Assembly: GCA_020354435.1 (NCBI GenBank)
Contig: CP070646.1
Span: 2,635,885 to 2,672,887 of the forward strand
Length of the DNA stretch: 37,003 nt
Direction of reading: 5' to 3'
Source of the DNA: Gammaproteobacteria bacterium
Lineage (GTDB): Bacteria; Pseudomonadota; Gammaproteobacteria; GCA-001735895
Shown: in pieces, positions 16,737 to 25,162 of the stretch
How positions within the stretch are numbered: position 1 is the first letter of the stretch
Layout of the letters: each line of letters starts with the position of its first letter
Program-made: the position numbers and the translations under genes
The notes under the pieces: generated by a model
Databases searched by the model: none
What the model saw: the letters and a program-made list of their open reading frames with translations, nothing else
What the model was told of the DNA's origin: nothing

Positions 16737-16874
16737 TCAGTCTACCTTCCGCACCAGGCAATTGGTGCAGTTGCCGCAACTGCCGCCCAACGGCCGCCGC
16801 TTCAGTATCACACCCAGCGCCAGGCCGATAACCGCGAGCATGAATAGCGGGATCGCGATCAGCATGCTTGTCAT
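16737..16874 (-). CDS. nqrM: NqrM-like NQR assembly protein, 45 aa
   Basis: A 45-residue membrane-anchored protein. The start at 16874 has a strong ribosome site (GGGGGAGG). One helix, MLIAIPLFMLAVIGLALGVI, is followed by KRRPLGGSCGNC and TNCLVRKVD. Cysteines are Cys33, Cys36 and Cys39. The fold plan of one N-terminal helix, basic stretch and GSCG cysteine cluster, together with its place right after nqrF, matches NqrM (DUF539). NqrM is required in other bacteria to deliver iron for the NqrD/NqrE cysteine site. The tail after GSCG is shorter than in the members I know, with a CGNCTNC arrangement. Confidence 0.8.
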   Translation of the reverse strand: MTSMLIAIPLFMLAVIGLALGVILKRRPLGGSCGNCTNCLVRKVD

Positions 16875-16894
16875 CTCAAACCTCCCCCTGTTGG

Positions 16895-18112
16895 TCAGGT
16901 ACCAAAGTCATCATAATGGATATTCTCCGCATCGACACCGAGATCGTCGAGCATCGCCAGCACCGATTGCACCATCATTGGCGGACCGCAGAGGTAATAC
17001 TCGCAGCTTTCCGGCGCCGGATGCTGTACCAGGTAATTGTCGTAAGCGACCTGGTGGATGAAGCCGGTGTATCCCGCCCAGGCGTCGCTCGTATCGGGCT
17101 CCGACAACGCCGGATGCCACTCGAAATTCTCGTGTTCGCGCTGCAGGCGGTCGAACACGTCGTCGTAGTACAGCTCACGCTTCGAGCGCGCGCCGTACCA
17201 GTAGGTGATCCTGCGCTTCGATTGCTGGGTTTCGAGCAGGTCGAGAATTTGCGCGCGCAAAGGCGCCATGCCAGCGCCACCGCCGATGAACACCAGTTCG
17301 CGCTCGGACGGTTCGACCGCGAAATGACCATAGGGCCCGCGCAGGGTTACCTTATCACCCGGCTTTAGCGAAAACAGCCAGCTCGATACCACCCCCGGCG
17401 GCGCGTCGGCCTGGCCCGTCGGCGGCAGCGCAATGCGGATATTGAGAATGATCAGGCCCTCCTCGGCGGGGTGATTAGCCATCGAGTAGGCGCGCGTTAC
17501 TTCGATATCGCTGCCGGCCTCGAGACGCCACAGGTCGAAGCGGTCCCAGACGTCACGAAACTCGGCTTCGATCTCGAGATCCTTGAATTCGAGCCGGTAA
17601 GGCGGGCTGGTCAGCTCGACGAAACTGCCGGCACGAAACTCCATCGGCTCCTGCAGACGGAAAACAATTTCACGAATCAGGGTACTGACATTGCGCGTTT
17701 TCTCGACCACGCAATCCCAGGTCCTGACGTCGAAATAAGCCTCGTCGACCTCGATCGACATCGGTCCTAACACGCGCACCTGGCAAGCCAGGCGCCCGCC
17801 GCGGGCGGCCTCGCGACGGCTCAGGTGGGCGAGTTCCTGCGGCCCGGCCTCCCCACCGCCGACGAGCACGCGCGTTTTGCACAGGCCGCAGGTACCGGCA
17901 CCGGCACAGGCGCTGGGTACATGAATACCGGCGCCCTGGCATACCTCGAGCAGGTGCTGCCCGATCTCGGCCCTGACGCTTTTACGCCCGTTGATCTCGA
18001 TGTCGCATTCGCCACGCGGCACCAGCAGGCGACGCGCGCCGAGCACGAACAGCGTCAGCAGCAGTACGATGCCGGAGAAAAAAACGACGCCGAGAATAGT
18101 TTCCAGCATCAA
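16895..18112 (-). CDS. nqrF: Na+-translocating NADH:quinone reductase subunit F
   Basis: NADH-oxidising entry subunit, 405 aa, normal length. One N-terminal helix (residues 5-25) anchors it. The 2Fe-2S ferredoxin domain has Cys69, Cys75, Cys78 and Cys110. The FAD domain shows RAYSMANHP, and the NADH domain shows [13 protein letters not shown] and YYLCGPPMM. It ends in the family-typical DDFGT. Electrons pass from NADH to FAD to 2Fe-2S and on to the membrane subunits. Its start overlaps the end of nqrE by 4 bases. This subunit distinguishes NQR from the related RNF complex. Confidence 0.97.
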   Translation of the reverse strand: MMLETILGVVFFSGIVLLLTLFVLGARRLLVPRGECDIEINGRKSVRAEIGQHLLEVCQGAGIHVPSACAGAGTCGLCKTRVLVGGGEAGPQELAHLSRREAARGGRLACQVRVLGPMSIEVDEAYFDVRTWDCVVEKTRNVSTLIREIVFRLQEPMEFRAGSFVELTSPPYRLEFKDLEIEAEFRDVWDRFDLWRLEAGSDIEVTRAYSMANHPAEEGLIILNIRIALPPTGQADAPPGVVSSWLFSLKPGDKVTLRGPYGHFAVEPSERELVFIGGGAGMAPLRAQILDLLETQQSKRRITYWYGARSKRELYYDDVFDRLQREHENFEWHPALSEPDTSDAWAGYTGFIHQVAYDNYLVQHPAPESCEYYLCGPPMMVQSVLAMLDDLGVDAENIHYDDFGT

Positions 18113-18714
18113 GCCATCCCCGCAAAGGCGAGAAAGCCGAGTGACATGATGCCGGCAACGATGAAATTCATGCCCAGCCCCTGCAATCCATCGGGGATAT
18201 CGGCATATTTGAGACGCTCACGAATCGCCGCGAACATGACGATTGCGAGCGCCCAACCAAGCCCGGAACCGAAACCGAAGACGACACTCTCGCCGAAGCT
18301 GTAGCTGCGCTCGACCATGAACAGGCTGCCGCCCAGGATGGCGCAGTTGACGGTAATCAACGGCAGGAAAATACCCATCGCCCGGTGCAGCCTGGGCACG
18401 TGGAATTCGAGCGTCATTTCGAGTACCTGCACCATCGCGGCGATGACGCCGATAAACGCGATCAGCTTCAGGAACGACAGGTCGAGATCACCGAAACCGG
18501 CCCAGGCCAGTGCCCCCGGCGCCAACAGATAGGTAAATATCAGGTTGTTGACCGGCACCGTTACGGTTTGCACGAACATCATCGCCAGGCCGACGCCAAA
18601 CGCGGTATCGACGCGTTTCGACACGGCCAGAAAGGTGCACATACCAAGAAAAAACGACAGCGCCAGGTTATCCAGGAAAACCGAAAGCAGCAGCAGTTCC
18701 AGCAACGCGTTCAT
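18109..18714 (-). CDS. nqrE: Na+-translocating NADH:quinone reductase subunit E
   Basis: Six-helix membrane subunit, 201 aa, close to the usual 198. Cys26 in [13 protein letters not shown] and Cys124 in [14 protein letters not shown] are the conserved pair that, with two NqrD cysteines, holds the intramembrane iron centre. [20 protein letters not shown] and VNNLIF are highly typical. It overlaps nqrD and nqrF by 4 bases on each side. Sequence gives no sign of decay in this subunit. Confidence 0.97.
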   Translation of the reverse strand: MNALLELLLLSVFLDNLALSFFLGMCTFLAVSKRVDTAFGVGLAMMFVQTVTVPVNNLIFTYLLAPGALAWAGFGDLDLSFLKLIAFIGVIAAMVQVLEMTLEFHVPRLHRAMGIFLPLITVNCAILGGSLFMVERSYSFGESVVFGFGSGLGWALAIVMFAAIRERLKYADIPDGLQGLGMNFIVAGIMSLGFLAFAGMA

Positions 18715-19370
18715 TCGCCTGTCTCCGTGCTTCGACGCAGCGTGAACTCGGGTTTTTCGACCTGCCGCGGTCGGCGGCTGCGAATCAACCAGATGATTCC
18801 CCCGATGATGAAAAACGCGCTCGGCGGCAGCAGCATCAGGTGCAGCGGTTCGAAGCCGCCGCCCTGACTGGTCGGAACCAGGATTTGCACGTTGAGCAGG
18901 CTACCCTTGCCGAAAAATTCGCGGATCGCGCCGACAATGATCAGAATCAGCGAATATCCGAGCCCGTTGCCGATGCCGTCGAGCACGCTCGGGATAAATC
19001 GATTATGCATGGCGAAACTCTCGGCACGGCCAAGCACGATGCAGTTGGTAATGATCAGACCGACGAATACCGACAGGCGTTTGCTGAGCTCGAAGGCGTA
19101 GGCCTGCAGCACCTGGTCGGCGATGATAACCAGCGACGCGATGATCGTGATCTGCGCGATGATGCGCACCGAGTGCGGCAGTTGATTGCGAATCAGGCTG
19201 ACCGAGCCGCTGCCGAGCGCAAGCACGCAGACCACGACGAAACTCATCAGCAAGGCGGTGTCGAGCGCCGTGGTAACCGCGAGCGCCGAGCAAATGCCGA
19301 GGATTTGCAAGGTCAACGGGTTATCGTCGATCAGCGGCCGCGTCAGGGTTTGCCATTTACTGTCCTGCAT
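18711..19370 (-). CDS. nqrD: Na+-translocating NADH:quinone reductase subunit D
   Basis: Six-helix membrane subunit, 219 aa (usual about 210). The iron-centre cysteines are Cys27 in [10 protein letters not shown] and Cys110 in [15 protein letters not shown]. The N-terminal [20 protein letters not shown] is a textbook NqrD start. The last 20 residues are a charged tail longer than usual. The start shares one base with the nqrC stop. Confidence 0.97.
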   Translation of the reverse strand: MQDSKWQTLTRPLIDDNPLTLQILGICSALAVTTALDTALLMSFVVVCVLALGSGSVSLIRNQLPHSVRIIAQITIIASLVIIADQVLQAYAFELSKRLSVFVGLIITNCIVLGRAESFAMHNRFIPSVLDGIGNGLGYSLILIIVGAIREFFGKGSLLNVQILVPTSQGGGFEPLHLMLLPPSAFFIIGGIIWLIRSRRPRQVEKPEFTLRRSTETGE

Positions 19371-20152
19371 CAGAGTTGCTCCTCACGCACGCGCTGCAAA
19401 AAAAGCCCGAAGCCGAACTCGCCCATCCAGAAACGCATCATGCCGTGCACGCCCTGGGCGGTGCGGGTGGCGCCGGAAATAGCATCGACCTGGTATTCGG
19501 CATCCTCGCTGTAGGCGCCGGCAGTTGGCGAGCGGACGCCGATGCGCAATACGCCGGCATCATCGTAAGCCGGCAGGTCGCGCCATTGCTTTTGCCATTC
19601 CGGTTCCTCGATGCGCGCGCCCACGCCGGGAGTTTCACCGTGCTGGTAAAACTTGAGTGCAAGCACGGTACGGCCCTTGCCGTCGAGCACCAGCCAGGCG
19701 CGTAGCGTCGACTGGTAGCCCCGCCCCGAGACCGGCAGGATAATCATGTCGATTCGATTGCTGCTGTCGCGAATCAGGTAAACCTGCGCGTGCAGCGCGC
19801 GGCGCTTGAGCCCGGCGACATCGAGATCCGCCGGGATCGTCACGCTGGTCGCCGGTCGGCTGGCCGCCCTTTCGGCATCGAAGGTCGCCGGGTCGATGCT
19901 GTCATCGAATTCGCCGCTTTCGAGATCGACGACGCGCGCCTCGAGACTGTCGAGGGATTGCGCACTACCGATATCCGACAGTGCCTCGAGTACCAGTTGC
20001 AGTTGCGCGACACGCTCGGCCTCGATATTCGCCCGGTGAATCGGCCGCAGGCTGACGGCGATGGCAGACACCAGTAAGGCACAGATGAAGGCCACCGCCA
20101 GGGTTACGCCGATCGCGCGCAAGGTATTCTCCTGCTTGACGGCTTCAGACAT
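19370..20152 (-). CDS. nqrC: Na+-translocating NADH:quinone reductase subunit C, FMN threonine present
   Basis: Periplasm-facing flavin subunit, 260 aa, with one N-terminal helix (residues 12-33) and an FMN-binding domain. The covalent FMN acceptor motif is intact: DAISGATRT, with Thr229 in SGAT. Other typical stretches are [32 protein letters not shown] and [12 protein letters not shown]. ApbE attaches FMN here through a phosphoester in known NQRs, so an apbE gene must be elsewhere in the genome if this subunit is flavinylated. The start overlaps nqrB by 8 bases. Confidence 0.96.
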   Translation of the reverse strand: MSEAVKQENTLRAIGVTLAVAFICALLVSAIAVSLRPIHRANIEAERVAQLQLVLEALSDIGSAQSLDSLEARVVDLESGEFDDSIDPATFDAERAASRPATSVTIPADLDVAGLKRRALHAQVYLIRDSSNRIDMIILPVSGRGYQSTLRAWLVLDGKGRTVLALKFYQHGETPGVGARIEEPEWQKQWRDLPAYDDAGVLRIGVRSPTAGAYSEDAEYQVDAISGATRTAQGVHGMMRFWMGEFGFGLFLQRVREEQL

Positions 20153-21239
20153 GACGTTGCGCCCGTTTTCGTATATTCCACGCGATCACCGCGTGATCGA
20201 TCAACGGCGCCAGGATCGACGCCAGCAGCATGGCCGGCACGACCGCGTCGGGATGGGTCGAATTGACGACCCGGATCAGCACCACCAGGGCACCGATCAG
20301 AAATCCCTGGATCCACCTGCCCGGATTGGTGCAGGCGGAGGCAAACGGATCGCAGGCGATAAACACCGCGCCGAAGGCAAAGCTGCCCAGCAGTAAATGC
20401 CAGTGGGCCGGCATCGCGGCGGCGCCGCTTTCATTGGCGCTCAGGTTGAACAAGGTTGCAATTACGATCACGCCGACGAGCTGGGCCAGCAGCAGGCGCC
20501 AGGCGATGACACGAAAACGCAACAGCAGCGCCGCGCCCAGCAGGATGGCAAGCACCGACGTGGTCCCCATGGTACCGGGCACGCTGCCAACGAATGCCGA
20601 CCATGGATCGATGCCGGCCGCGGACAGTGCAGCCTCTCCACCGCGGTTGAATAGCGCAATCGCATCGCTACCGGCATAACCGGCGAGTCCCTGCCATAGC
20701 GGATGCTGGCTCGCCGCGCCGGGAAAACTGACCTGCACAATCGCGACGCCGAGCAGCGCCGGGCTGAGAAAGGTTTTACCATCACCACCGAAGATGCCCT
20801 TGCCCAGCAAAACCGCAAACGACATGCCGTAAACGACGTGAAAAAACGGCACCGCCCCTGGCAGCATCAACGTAAACAGCAGCGCGATCAGGATAAATCC
20901 CGTCTCGATCGGACGCTGCCGGCGCGCGGCGATGATCCGTTCCCAGAAGCCGCCAATCACCAGCGCCACGATCAGTACCGGTAAAAAGTGAGCCAGCCCG
21001 GCGGCCAGCATGTCGTACAGCCCGGGATCCTCGTAAGCAGCGCCAAGGCCGCTGGCGAGATTGCCGCGCAGGTCATCGACGGCGAGTTCCGGCGCGTCGG
21101 CCAGAACCGCGAGATACTGGTAGCCAGTATTCAAAACCGCTGCAATGCAAACCGGCAACAGCGCCAGCAGGCGTAATTTGAACAGACGCTGATAGCGGCG
21201 GCCCGCGTTTTGCGTATTGGCAAACATCGAAGCCATCAA
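20145..21239 (-). CDS. nqrB: Na+-translocating NADH:quinone reductase subunit B, FMN-threonine motif missing
   Basis: Large membrane subunit, 364 aa, about 50 shorter than usual, with the missing part at the N terminus. Core features fit NqrB: FFHVVYGMSFAVLLGKGIFG, LSPALLGVA, ACDPFASACTNPGRWIQGFL and LAPLIDHAVI. Where other NqrB proteins have a DGYSGATAL-type motif bearing covalent FMN on Thr, this one reads GYAGSDAIAL (Asp192 at the Thr position, encoded at 20664-20666). The usual PGSxGExS loop is PGTMGTTS (221-228). The flanking Gly-Tyr and RGGEAAL anchor the alignment. Either the subunit holds FMN without a covalent bond or it lacks it. It overlaps nqrA and nqrC. Confidence 0.93.
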   Translation of the reverse strand: MMASMFANTQNAGRRYQRLFKLRLLALLPVCIAAVLNTGYQYLAVLADAPELAVDDLRGNLASGLGAAYEDPGLYDMLAAGLAHFLPVLIVALVIGGFWERIIAARRQRPIETGFILIALLFTLMLPGAVPFFHVVYGMSFAVLLGKGIFGGDGKTFLSPALLGVAIVQVSFPGAASQHPLWQGLAGYAGSDAIALFNRGGEAALSAAGIDPWSAFVGSVPGTMGTTSVLAILLGAALLLRFRVIAWRLLLAQLVGVIVIATLFNLSANESGAAAMPAHWHLLLGSFAFGAVFIACDPFASACTNPGRWIQGFLIGALVVLIRVVNSTHPDAVVPAMLLASILAPLIDHAVIAWNIRKRAQRHV

Positions 21240-22423
21240 CGTCCCGCCTCTAACTGATCGAGCACTCCGCGTAACAACAAACCGTAGTCGTTGCCGGATA
21301 CACAGGCCCGGCTGAGCGCCGCGACGTCTTCCTCCACCAGTTCCAGCGCACCGAGTTCACGCGCACGTTCGGCATCGCCCAGTTGCAAAGCGCGCATCAA
21401 CGGCACCGGCAGGATCCCCGGCGGCGCGACGGCATCGAGCCAGTCGCCGGGAAGCATATCGGCAACAACGCCAGACTCCGCGCTGGCGATGTCGACGAAG
21501 CTGATCTGCCGCTGACCGGCGCCGAGAAAATTATTGTCGGATTTTAGCGCCCGGCCATAATGTTCGGAACCCGAAAACACCCGCAGCGGCGCATCGCCCG
21601 TTTCATCCGCAAGCAGTTCATCGATAGAGGCACCGGGCGGTAATAGCAAATTTCGTGGATTGCTGGCGGCGCTGCCGCCGAGGGCCACAACGCGCTGCAA
21701 CCACGGCGCTCCATGCTGCAGCTGGTGTCCGAGCGCGATCACATCCTGGTATCCAAGGTACCACACCTCGCCGCCGGAAAAACCGATCGGACAAAGCCTG
21801 TTGATGTGCGTTCCGGGCAGGCCGGCTTCGCGTCCCCCGCTGAAGCTGACGCAGCGTACGTTTTGCGGTACATCCAGCTTTATGGCGTGATCCACCGCAT
21901 GGCATACGTAAATCGGCGCTGCGCTGATTTTTGCCAGCAGGTTGACCGCGGCCTCGAATTCATCCCTGAAAGCGTCGATGATCGGGCGTGGCTCGGGCGC
22001 CATCGGTTCGTTATCGAGGGCGGTAACGAAGATGGCCGCTGGCTCAGCGTCGGGGTCGGGAATATTGCCGAAAGGGCGCGTTCGCAGACTGGTCCAGGCG
22101 CCATTTTCGAGCATGAAGGTGCGTTGCGCGGCAGATTCGTCGCCTTTCGGCGGATCGATCCGCGCCGCGCCGGCATCTTCGCCGACCTCGATATGCAGCG
22201 CAATCAGGCGCCGCCGGGCACCCCGTTCGATTCTGACGACCCTGCCGCCGAGCGGTGCGGTAAAGTAAATCTGCGGGCGACGTGCATCGCGCATCACGGC
22301 ACCGCCGGCCTGAACCGTATCGCCCTGCTGACAAAGCATTTCGAAGTTTACCCCGCGGTAATCGCGTCCGAGTACGGCAACGCGAGATACGGTTCTGGAT
22401 TCAAGGTCGATGGACCCCGTCAT
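21236..22423 (-). CDS. nqrA: Na+-translocating NADH:quinone reductase subunit A, short divergent form
   Basis: Peripheral cytoplasmic subunit, 395 aa against about 445 in well-known NQRs. Recognisable parts are RVAVLGRDYRGVNFEMLCQQ, FTAPLGGRVVRIERGARRRL, the FSGGREAGLPGTHINRL region, FSGSEHYGRALKSDNNFLG and the C-terminal LGALELVEEDVAALSRACVS. The usual first 20-25 residues (KKGLDLPI and following) are absent, and no upstream in-frame start is available. The C-terminal CPGKYEYG-type motif is CVSGNDYG. The start is well supported by a GGGAGA ribosome site. It is the first gene of the operon, behind an FNR-like promoter. Confidence 0.93.
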   Translation of the reverse strand: MTGSIDLESRTVSRVAVLGRDYRGVNFEMLCQQGDTVQAGGAVMRDARRPQIYFTAPLGGRVVRIERGARRRLIALHIEVGEDAGAARIDPPKGDESAAQRTFMLENGAWTSLRTRPFGNIPDPDAEPAAIFVTALDNEPMAPEPRPIIDAFRDEFEAAVNLLAKISAAPIYVCHAVDHAIKLDVPQNVRCVSFSGGREAGLPGTHINRLCPIGFSGGEVWYLGYQDVIALGHQLQHGAPWLQRVVALGGSAASNPRNLLLPPGASIDELLADETGDAPLRVFSGSEHYGRALKSDNNFLGAGQRQISFVDIASAESGVVADMLPGDWLDAVAPPGILPVPLMRALQLGDAERARELGALELVEEDVAALSRACVSGNDYGLLLRGVLDQLEAGR

Positions 22424-22455
22424 TCGGTCTCCCGTGACTAACCTGCATGGCGCTG

Positions 22456-22496
22456 ATTCTAGTCGCCGGGCGTTAAGGTTAAATGATCCAGATCAG
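22456..22496 (-). promoter_or_regulatory. FNR/Anr-like box and -10 in front of nqrA
   Basis: On the minus strand, CTGATCTGGATCAT (22496-22483) matches 8 of 10 defined bases of TTGAT-N4-ATCAA. It is followed after 21 bases by TAGAAT (22461-22456), a 5 of 6 match to the -10. This is the geometry of a promoter activated from about -41. The nqrA ATG is at 22423, giving a short leader. Confidence 0.55.
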
Positions 22497-22644
22497 CTTG
22501 TCGTGGTCTTTTAAGGCTTCGGTTGATGCGCCGTGAAAGCACCCGTCGCATAAACAATTATCACAGGTCGAGTCGGATTCTCCCCGCCGCAAACCAGCAG
22601 ACCTGGAGACGATCGCCTGTTTCTTTCAGGCGAATTTTTGCAAA

Positions 22645-23580
22645 TCAGTTATCGAGGCCTGATAAAAGTTTGTGCAATGCGCGAATATGTTCCGGGCCGG
22701 TACCGCAACATCCGCCGACGATCTGAACTCCGAAATCACGAATCCAGCCCTCGATCTCGCGGGCATATTCGTCAGGCGGGCTGACCTCCTCGTAGCGCCA
22801 GTCGGGCAGTATCAGCTTGCCCGTTTCGGCATAGGCCATCAGCGGTCCGTCCCAATGCTGGCGCAGAACCTTGAGCGCAGGTGTTATATCCTCGACCCGG
22901 GTATGCATGATGCCGGCCGCGTGGCCGCCAAGCGGCTTCAGGGTCTCGACCATTTCTCCGAAATCGTGCGCACTGGTGGTATCGTCCCGGTTTTTCCAGC
23001 GCAGGCTGCGCACGTCGACGCCATTGTCGGCCATCATCGCACTGTAACCGATCCATACCGGCAGGCCGGTCGATACCGCGGCCTCGATGACGATGCTGGC
23101 GTTTTCGATATCGCGCATCATTTCTGCAATGATGACATCGACCCCGGCTTCGGCAAGCACCTCGGCCAGTTCCCGATAACTGCCGACGACGTGCTCACCG
23201 GTGGCCACCTCGTGATGGCTGGTGAGTGGCGGCATGCTCGACATCGAGCCGGCGATATAGACTTCTTCGCTTGCAACGTTATCGCGCGCCTGCTGCGCCA
23301 GCTGCACCGACTTGAAATTAAGAATTTTCGCCTCGTGGCCGAGATTGACGCTTTCCAGCACATGGCGCGCGGTCGAGTAAGTATTGGCGGTAATCACCTG
23401 CGCGCCCGCCCGAATATAATCTTCGTGCACCTCGCGCACCTCGTCGGGATTGGTTTTGGTTGCTAGTCCGCTCCAGACATTCTTATCCAGTGCCACGCCT
23501 CGGCGGCGTATCTCGGTGCTCACGCCGCCATCCAGCAGCAGGACTTCGTTGTTTTCCAGGCGTTCGGTCAAATTGCTCAT
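22645..23580 (-). CDS. Homocysteine S-methyltransferase family protein
   Basis: TIM-barrel methyltransferase of the Hcy-binding domain family, 311 aa. N-terminal LLLDGGVSTEIRRRG, ITANTYSTARHVL and the C-terminal zinc motif GGCCGTGPEHIRAL (Cys291, Cys292) are diagnostic. The third zinc ligand, normally a Cys in the GVNC strand, aligns with GIMHTRVED, placing His226 there. Some relatives use S-methylmethionine or betaine as methyl donor, and others have unknown acceptors. The altered ligand makes a plain homocysteine role less certain. It is a single gene, divergent from the lipoprotein at 23754. Confidence 0.85.
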   Translation of the reverse strand: MSNLTERLENNEVLLLDGGVSTEIRRRGVALDKNVWSGLATKTNPDEVREVHEDYIRAGAQVITANTYSTARHVLESVNLGHEAKILNFKSVQLAQQARDNVASEEVYIAGSMSSMPPLTSHHEVATGEHVVGSYRELAEVLAEAGVDVIIAEMMRDIENASIVIEAAVSTGLPVWIGYSAMMADNGVDVRSLRWKNRDDTTSAHDFGEMVETLKPLGGHAAGIMHTRVEDITPALKVLRQHWDGPLMAYAETGKLILPDWRYEEVSPPDEYAREIEGWIRDFGVQIVGGCCGTGPEHIRALHKLLSGLDN

Positions 23581-23634
23581 ATCGGCGTCAATCCGGCTAA
23601 TCGCTCGCCCGCAGTTTAACAGTTTTAAGCAGCA

Positions 23635-23675
23635 TGTCTCACCGATTTACATTGCCGCGGTAATCCCGTGAGACA
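23635..23675. repeat. 41-base imperfect palindrome in a divergent intergenic region
   Basis: Sixteen-base arms (23635-23650 and 23660-23675) pair with three mismatches around a 9-base loop. The outer eight bases, TGTCTCAC and GTGAGACA, are perfect. It lies 55 bases upstream of the homocysteine methyltransferase start and 78 upstream of the lipoprotein start. It could be a large operator, a leader hairpin or a leftover of mobile-element ends. I see no known riboswitch core. Confidence 0.5.
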
Positions 23676-23753
23676 GGCGGATTAAAACACCAGGCGCTCG
23701 ACAAGTTACCGCCGGTTGGGATACCTTTGTCGGCGCGAAAGCTGGAGTACCGA

Positions 23754-24362
23754 ATGATTTCCGTGTCACGTAAAAGCCCGGGGCTTTGCGTTATTTCCCT
23801 GCTACTGATTGCGCTGAGCGGCTGCGCAGCCACGAACCCGCCGTCGGCGCAATCCCCGGTGGTCGCCGATCAGCATGTCGGCGAACTGGGTCGTGACATC
23901 CTGTCGCTGCGCGACGATGTTCTTGCCGGCGAGGCGCAACGCGCGGCCCGAATCGCGCTCGAGTATAGCCGGCAGCTGGCGATCGAATACGAGGTCACCG
24001 ATTCCGCACTGCTGCATAACCTGAAGGTAAACCTTGGCCTCAAGGAACGCGGGCTGTGCGTCGACTGGACCCGTGATTTGATGGCGCGCCTGCAGCTGGA
24101 AGGTTTTTCCAGTCTCGATTTGCACTGGGGCATTGCCAACTACGAAAGCGCCTTCCGACTCGAACACAGTACCGTCATCATCAGTGCCCGCGGCGATTCG
24201 CTCGAGCAGGGGCTGGTGCTCGATCCCTGGCGATACTCGGGCGACCTGTACTGGGCGCCGGCGACGCAGGATCCCGGCTACCCGTGGAGACCCCGGGACG
24301 AAATCCACGTCCTGAAAAGACAGCATGAAGCAGAAGCCAGAAACCGCAGCGTCGTTCGCTAG
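23754..24362 (+). CDS. Lipoprotein with a possible transglutaminase-like Cys-His-Asp triad
   Basis: A 202-aa protein from the ATG at 23754, which has GGAG 7 bases upstream. A TTG at 23727 would add nine residues but weakens the signal. Basic start, hydrophobic stretch LCVISLLLIALSGC and lipobox LSGC (Cys24) make it a lipoprotein. I do not recognise the family by name. The order GLCVDWTRDL (Cys102), LEHSTVIIS (His138) and LVLDPWR (Asp157) has the spacing and flavour of transglutaminase-like or papain-like cysteine enzymes. There the nucleophile Cys starts a helix and His and Asp sit on following strands. This is inference. The next gene starts 36 bases downstream on the same strand. Confidence 0.75.
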   Translation: MISVSRKSPGLCVISLLLIALSGCAATNPPSAQSPVVADQHVGELGRDILSLRDDVLAGEAQRAARIALEYSRQLAIEYEVTDSALLHNLKVNLGLKERGLCVDWTRDLMARLQLEGFSSLDLHWGIANYESAFRLEHSTVIISARGDSLEQGLVLDPWRYSGDLYWAPATQDPGYPWRPRDEIHVLKRQHEAEARNRSVVR

Positions 24363-24398
24363 CCGACATTGCGAATCAGGTCGGTGCGGGCGCCAGGC

Positions 24399-25049
24399 AT
24401 GACCACCCGCATCGGACTCGTCAGCGATGTGCACTCCAGCCCGCTGCCGTTGCGGCAGGCGCTGGACATATTCGAGCGCGAGCAGGTCGACGAAATTATC
24501 TGCGCGGGGGATATTGCCGGTTACTACGATACCGTCGCGCCGACGGTCGAACTGCTGGCGCAGGCTAACTGCCTGGCCGTTTGCGGCAATCATGACCAGT
24601 CCTACCTGGAGCTACCGCCGAGAGACGACGATGAAGCCGTGCGGGCCTACCTGCAGGCGCTGCCGCCAACGCTGGAACTGGAGATCGAGGGGAAAAGAAT
24701 GCTCGTCGTGCACGCCAATCCGCCGGCCGAACAATACGGCGGCATCAGGCTGCTCGACCAGCAGGGCGCCGTCAGGGACGAACGCCGGCAGGAGTGGACC
24801 GAGAAGCTCGACGAAGTCGATTGCGATATCCTGATCGTCGGCCATACCCACCAGGTATACGCGCTGCATCTGGGTGACGTGTTTGTCATCAACCCCGGCA
24901 GTTCGGCCTTCAATCACAGCTGCATGATCCTGTCGCTGCCCGACCTCGGGGTGCGCGAGTTTGCGCTCGGCGGACAGGAAATCGTCAAATGCTGGAATTT
25001 CAGCATGTTGTACAGCCAGGACGGCGGGGAAACAGGCAGCCTAGCGTAG
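24399..25049 (+). CDS. Calcineurin-like metallophosphoesterase (YfcE/MJ0936 type)
   Basis: Di-metal phosphoesterase, 216 aa from the ATG at 24399. The frame opens at a TTG at 24369, but conserved sequence begins with TTRIGLVSDVHSS. All metal motifs are seen: DVH (Asp10, His12), GDIAGYYD (Asp38), GNHD (Asn64, His65), a histidine in VVHANP, and GHTHQVY near the C terminus, then INPGS. Relatives hydrolyse phosphodiesters or small phosphate esters. The gene follows the lipoprotein closely, so co-transcription is likely, though I see no functional link. Confidence 0.92.
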   Translation: MTTRIGLVSDVHSSPLPLRQALDIFEREQVDEIICAGDIAGYYDTVAPTVELLAQANCLAVCGNHDQSYLELPPRDDDEAVRAYLQALPPTLELEIEGKRMLVVHANPPAEQYGGIRLLDQQGAVRDERRQEWTEKLDEVDCDILIVGHTHQVYALHLGDVFVINPGSSAFNHSCMILSLPDLGVREFALGGQEIVKCWNFSMLYSQDGGETGSLA

Positions 25050-25162
25050 CGCGGGCAACGCAATCCGGGGAACTGCTGGCGAGCGCCGAGTTCGGGCGCG
25101 ACGATTGATCCGGAGCTACGGCGCCTGCGTATAGAGCGATAACGAAACTGATTGTCACAACA

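Noticed and set aside
16895..22423. RNF complex instead of NQR
   Set aside because: NqrF, with fused ferredoxin, FAD and NADH domains, and nqrM are present, the gene order is A to F, and no RnfB/RnfC-type iron-sulfur proteins occur.
23581..23753. Possible SAM, SAH or cobalamin riboswitch upstream of the homocysteine methyltransferase family gene
   Set aside because: I looked for the conserved core sequences on both strands and found only a simple hairpin.
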